NCBI GenBank assembly: GCA_030427485.1
Contig: JAUICG010000019.1
Coordinates: 43,246 to 107,245, forward strand
Direction: 5' to 3'
DNA from: Gammaproteobacteria bacterium
Lineage (GTDB): Bacteria > Pseudomonadota > Gammaproteobacteria > Pseudomonadales > Halieaceae
Length of the DNA stretch: 64,000 nucleotides
A program made the translations under genes and the position numbers. The stretch's first letter is position 1, and each line of letters starts with the position of its first letter. The notes under the pieces are model-generated. The model saw only the letters and a list, made by a program, of their open reading frames with translations, was not told where the DNA came from and made no database searches. Shown here in pieces: positions 61,565 through 64,000 of this stretch.

Positions 61565-61701
61565 TCACGATCGACACGAATGTGCTGGTCTATGCACATC
61601 GAGCGGAAACTGAGTTCCACGATGCGGCAATAACCCATCTCACGGATCTGTGCGAAGGTAACCAGCCTTCCTGCGCGTGTATCGGTCGACCACCACCATG
61701 A
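61561..61701 (+). pseudogene. Truncated VapC PIN-domain toxin
   Basis: A GTG start gives ITIDTNVLVYAHRAETEFHD, the first part of a PIN-domain RNase with its first catalytic Asp (residue 5). After about 37 residues the sequence leaves the PIN pattern and stops at 46 residues, where a toxin should be about 130. The break point coincides with an antisense transposase fragment. Confidence 0.8.
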
Positions 61702-61807
61702 TCCAGTGCGTCCGTAGGGTGATAGACTCTGCCTGCAATAGGTCTACACTCCACAGGCTGTCTTTCGTGTCTCCGAGCGCAATATCCATCGGGGAAGGCG
61801 GCAATAG
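61673..61807 (-). mobile_element. Transposase (integrase-core) fragment
   Basis: Read on the minus strand, this segment encodes DTKDSLWSVDLLQAES followed by ITLRTHWIMVVVDRYTR, the first catalytic-Asp region of an integrase-core (DDE, rve) transposase. No more of the gene is present, so it is a fragment. It replaces the 3' part of vapC. Confidence 0.7.
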
Positions 61808-61818
61808 CTAGCCTTCCG

Positions 61819-61858
61819 ATATTATTGATGAATTAGTGTTTCGCCATGCGCAGGTAGC
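61819..61858. repeat. Direct repeat, copy 1
   Basis: About 40 bases that recur at 62905-62944 with roughly seven mismatches; the most constant part is TTCGCCATGC. This copy abuts the stop of the histone-like gene. The pair flanks the histone-like gene, the SemiSWEET gene and a gene fragment. Confidence 0.6.
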
Positions 61859-62091
61859 TATTTCGTGGCGGGACGCTTCTTCCGGGCGGCCGACTTTTTC
61901 TTTGCCGGTGTTTTTTTCTTGCCTTCGAGTTTCTTCTCGAGCTGCTCGGTCTGCTTGGCGAGCTCCAGAATCATTTTGCGAATTATCTTCAGCGCGTCCC
62001 TGGCTTGTTTTTGAATGTTTTTTTCCGTTTCGGCCAGCAGCTTGTTGGCGTCCTTCTGGATCTGTGAGACCGTGCTTTTCTTTGATGCCAT
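61858..62091 (-). CDS. Lysine-rich histone H1-like protein
   Basis: From the Met at 62091 (AGGAG upstream) the protein is 77 residues. The N-terminal part is an amphipathic helix (KDANKLLAETEKNIQKQA, ELAKQTEQLEKKLEG). The last 25 residues are Lys/Ala-rich (KKKTPAKKKSAARKKR), as in bacterial H1/AlgP-like proteins. It may bind DNA non-specifically or a polyanion. No partner is adjacent. Confidence 0.75.
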   Translation of the reverse strand: MASKKSTVSQIQKDANKLLAETEKNIQKQARDALKIIRKMILELAKQTEQLEKKLEGKKKTPAKKKSAARKKRPATK

Positions 62092-62301
62092 GGGGAATAC
62101 TCCTTGTTGAAGCAACGCATTGTTCTTGATCGACGCGCGGGAAGTATAGTGCAAATGCAGGCGGGTTCTTTGACCCAAGTCAACCCGGGTTCCGCTTCCC
62201 GCCGTCTTGCCGACCGCTGTCGATTACCTCATTCGCGCCAGACTTTTTGCATTTCACGAGTTTCTGCTTTCCATTAGCGACTGCGAACAACCGGCAAGCC
62301 A

Positions 62302-62562
62302 TTACTCCCGCCCGGCAAGTTTGTTACTACTCTTGACCAGAAGGATGGGCAGCGAGAAGAGTAAGGTAACACTGTTGGCCAGAATGATAGCGAGTTCGTC
62401 CAGCACCAGGCCATACACTAGCCAGCATATGATCCCGAGGTTGAGCATCAGGTACATCGCAAGAGAGATTTCGTCGGTTTTGCGGGTTCGCAGTGTGAGC
62501 AAGGCCTGCGGTAGAAAGGAAAACGTCGTCAGTATTGCGGCTAGAAAGCCAATGTCTTTCAT
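62302..62562 (-). CDS. SemiSWEET-type PQ-loop transporter
   Basis: An 86-residue protein with three membrane helices: a first helix with the PQ motif (FSFLPQALLTLRT), the KTDEISLAMYLMLN loop, then a second helix and a third with a conserved Asn (ILANSVTLL). This is the three-helix SemiSWEET fold, a dimer that passes sugars across the inner membrane. It overlaps the stop of a gene fragment upstream by 4 bases. Confidence 0.9.
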   Translation of the reverse strand: MKDIGFLAAILTTFSFLPQALLTLRTRKTDEISLAMYLMLNLGIICWLVYGLVLDELAIILANSVTLLFSLPILLVKSSNKLAGRE

Positions 62563-62699
62563 GGTGATATATGACTCCCAGCGGCCTGCGCTGTGAAATT
62601 CAGGGTGATATGACCGCCATCAGGATAAGGGTCAGCCCTGTTGATCCCGCCGACGAACGGCGACTTCAGTTTGACTATGAGAAGATCGCGATTTGGCAT
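62559..62699 (-). pseudogene. Truncated relative of the 42757 gene
   Basis: The 46-residue frame begins MPNRDLLIVKLKSPFVGGIN and shares its first 35 residues with the unknown protein at 42757 (including ADPYPDGGHIT), but then diverges and stops. It is overlapped by the SemiSWEET start. The intact start and truncation suggest a fragment left by insertion or recombination. Confidence 0.7.
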
Positions 62700-63087
62700 G
62701 ATTGCCGGAAGCCTCCAGGGCAGCGAGTGATGGAGTTAGGATACTACAAGGATGTGCAGAGACTACGGATGGATTGCCCCCCCGACTCCCAGGCTGAACC
62801 GCCTTGGCGATGGTTGTGAGAAAGTGCGGCAGCAGGTAAATGACGTCTTTCAAACAGACGGAGTGTAGAAAACACCGTCGATTGCCACACTTGGCAACTC
62901 ATTGATATTGTTTATAAATTAGTAATTCGCCATGCACAGGTTGCCAGTCTTCTGCGCGATCGGCGGGCGAATAGAATGTTGTCATGCCCGCATTCTGCTC
63001 GTTGGGTCGCTACGGTAACAACACTGTATGAAATCCACCTGCCGCTATTTGGCAGGGTTATGGGGTCGAGAGACGGTGAGTGTGTTG
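62700..63087. other. Non-coding region containing direct repeat copy 2
   Basis: No gene is supported here. At 62905-62944 is the second copy of the ~40-base direct repeat described at 61819. The rest is unremarkable and AT-rich in places (around 62905-62925). Confidence 0.5.
62905..62944. repeat. Direct repeat, copy 2
   Basis: Partner of the repeat at 61819-61858, in the same orientation and about 80% identical by eye. Confidence 0.6.
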
Positions 63088-63204
63088 ATTTGCATTCAAG
63101 TTTGACCCGGAAATTGCAATGAATGATCACCCGGGTGGAGGCTGCTAAACCGCTGATTCGAGCTGTATCTCTCAGCGAGATGTGGGTCAGGCTTGAATGC
63201 AAAT
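63088..63204. repeat. Short element with 21-base terminal inverted repeats
   Basis: The arms 63088-63108 and 63184-63204 match at 19 of 21 positions (ATTTGCATTCAAG core). They enclose 75 bases without a gene. The size and arms suggest a MITE-like relic or the end of a lost insertion sequence, possibly IS21-like (TGTTGATTTGC start), but that assignment is from memory only. Confidence 0.65.
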
Positions 63205-63220
63205 ATTGCTGAATAATGGA

Positions 63221-63745
63221 TCAGTATTCAGTGCAATTCAACAGACCGTTCCGTCTTTGTAAGCCTAAAGCGAGCAAGCCGAGAAGCAGCATACTCATCG
63301 TCATCGGCAGGGGAGCGGGTCTTACGGTTAGCCTTCCCGATTGCCTATCGCCGAGTAATTGGGTGTTATAGGTACCATATGCGCCAAACGCCCCCTGCTC
63401 AAAAAAGTAGGCAAACGCCGCGCCGGCGATATCGGGATGGTCGGGGGTTAGGCCAAATGCAACTGCATGATAATTTGGGTTCCAGTCAACTAAAAACCCT
63501 GCTGATTCACAAATTGCAGTGCCTGTGACAAGCTGCACAGAACAACTCAAGAGATCGCCTGAATCATAAAACGAATCAGACGTAATGAACTCTGTTGTTT
63601 CGAGCACGAAGGCAGCAGACGCGATTTGAATGTCTCCAAGTGTTGCGTTTGATGACTCTGCGGTGAACTCATACAGTATTGTGGCATTCGTAGCCATTGG
63701 CGACAGAAGTAGGATCAATACCAGAATAACTCTAATGCTTCGCAA
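63221..63745 (-). CDS. Secreted protein with PEP-CTERM-like tail
   Basis: I start at a TTG at 63745 with AAGGGG upstream (174 residues), because a signal peptide follows it (a hydrophobic run IRVILVLILLLSPMATNA). The longer frame upstream is unlike coding sequence. The body is beta-rich with two cysteines; the C-terminus has APLPMTMSMLLLGLLALG, then QRRN, a PEP-CTERM-like helix with an atypical Pro block. Eight residues follow the basic cluster. Confidence 0.65.
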   Translation of the reverse strand: MRSIRVILVLILLLSPMATNATILYEFTAESSNATLGDIQIASAAFVLETTEFITSDSFYDSGDLLSCSVQLVTGTAICESAGFLVDWNPNYHAVAFGLTPDHPDIAGAAFAYFFEQGAFGAYGTYNTQLLGDRQSGRLTVRPAPLPMTMSMLLLGLLALGLQRRNGLLNCTEY

Positions 63746-63905
63746 CGTAAGCCCCTTAGTCGTTATAGATTCCCAAGGTAGCTGCAAAAAACATACCGCA
63801 GTAGGAATCACCCAATCAGAACAATCGCTTGCGCAATAGTGCCTATTGAGCAAAAGGGGTAGATGTAAAGAATCGTAAGCGCTCAATCGAGCACAGGGTT
63901 GCCAG

Positions 63906-64000
63906 TCAGCGATAGATGAGGTCGACGTCAATGTTGGCCGGAAGCAGCGCCTCGATGGCCTCGACGCTGTCCGCCTTTGGCAGCTCGGTGAACACGTGCC
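63906..64000 (-). CDS. IS66-type transposase, C-terminal fragment (runs off window)
   Basis: On the minus strand the last 31 codons read HVFTELPKADSVEAIEALLP and end at a stop at 63906-63908. This matches the C-terminal end of IS66-family transposases (TnpC type). Only the 3' end is inside the window, so neither completeness nor its terminal repeat can be judged. Confidence 0.65.
   Translation of the reverse strand, partial: HVFTELPKADSVEAIEALLPANIDVDLIYR

Noticed and set aside
1..64000. CRISPR array, rRNA or tRNA genes
   Set aside because: No regularly spaced short repeats and no recognisable RNA-gene sequence were seen by eye; a tRNAscan-type search was not possible.

Overview
The window is a chromosome segment of high but uneven GC from a Gram-negative bacterium, most likely a marine gammaproteobacterium of the Halieaceae (OM60/NOR5) type. 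The reasons are the lipoproteins with classic lipoboxes, PEP-CTERM, VPLPA-like and IPTL-CTERM sorting tails, an N-acetylglutaminylglutamine amide (NAGGN) osmoprotectant cluster, DUF1254/DUF1214 proteins, PhoX-like (DUF839) lipoproteins, and a bacterial homologue of red chlorophyll catabolite reductase. Taxonomy is inferred from gene content only. I recognised no rRNA, tRNA or CRISPR array.

Layout. 0-5 kb: an RCC-reductase-like gene and a SnoaL-like gene, then a three-gene minus-strand operon for exported proteins (alpha/beta hydrolase, small lipoprotein, and a folate gamma-glutamyl hydrolase of animal/plant type). 5-11 kb: an FAD oxidase with an MFS transporter, convergent with a DUF819 membrane protein and a sphingosine-1-phosphate-lyase-like PLP enzyme. 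11-15 kb: a frameshifted multihaem cytochrome c and two PhoX-like lipoproteins. 15-24 kb: mainly exported proteins (SGNH-like lipoprotein, DUF5648-like, FG-GAP, CTERM and beta-propeller proteins), with a cobalamin-binding radical SAM enzyme and a membrane-bound LytTR regulator. 24-31 kb: a DUF385-like protein, a DUF1214 protein, an aldehyde dehydrogenase and an OPT transporter. 29.5-36 kb: the NAGGN operon asnO-ngg-M42-M42, with a MarR gene divergent from it and a large nested inverted repeat between them. 36-42 kb: an AraC regulator divergent from an amidohydrolase and a P450, then GNAT and SnoaL-like genes. 41.6-43.1 kb: a RES/Xre toxin-antitoxin pair with a clear operator, and an unknown gene. 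43-55 kb: a large repeat lipoprotein, a PBP4-type peptidase, PilZ, an IPTL-CTERM protein, a phospholipase D-family lipoprotein, a kinase-like/phosphatase pair and a PEP-CTERM protein followed by a gene remnant. 55-64 kb: a DUF1254 protein and an FAD monooxygenase, then an AT-richer accessory tail with small membrane proteins, a VapB antitoxin whose VapC is truncated at a transposase fragment, a histone-like protein, a SemiSWEET, gene fragments, a short inverted-repeat element and the end of an IS66-type transposase.

Main points for follow-up: (i) a four-cysteine InlB-like lipoprotein domain joined to two unrelated C-terminal parts (15.1 and 43.5 kb); (ii) a shared thrombospondin-3 plus GLPPGC C-terminal tail on two unrelated secreted proteins (23.0 and 47.2 kb); (iii) a second M42 peptidase in the NAGGN operon that has lost one residue of its Glu-Glu pair; (iv) the RCC-reductase-like protein; (v) a kinase-like/tyrosine-phosphatase two-gene unit; (vi) signs of decay and insertion from 54.9 kb to the right end.
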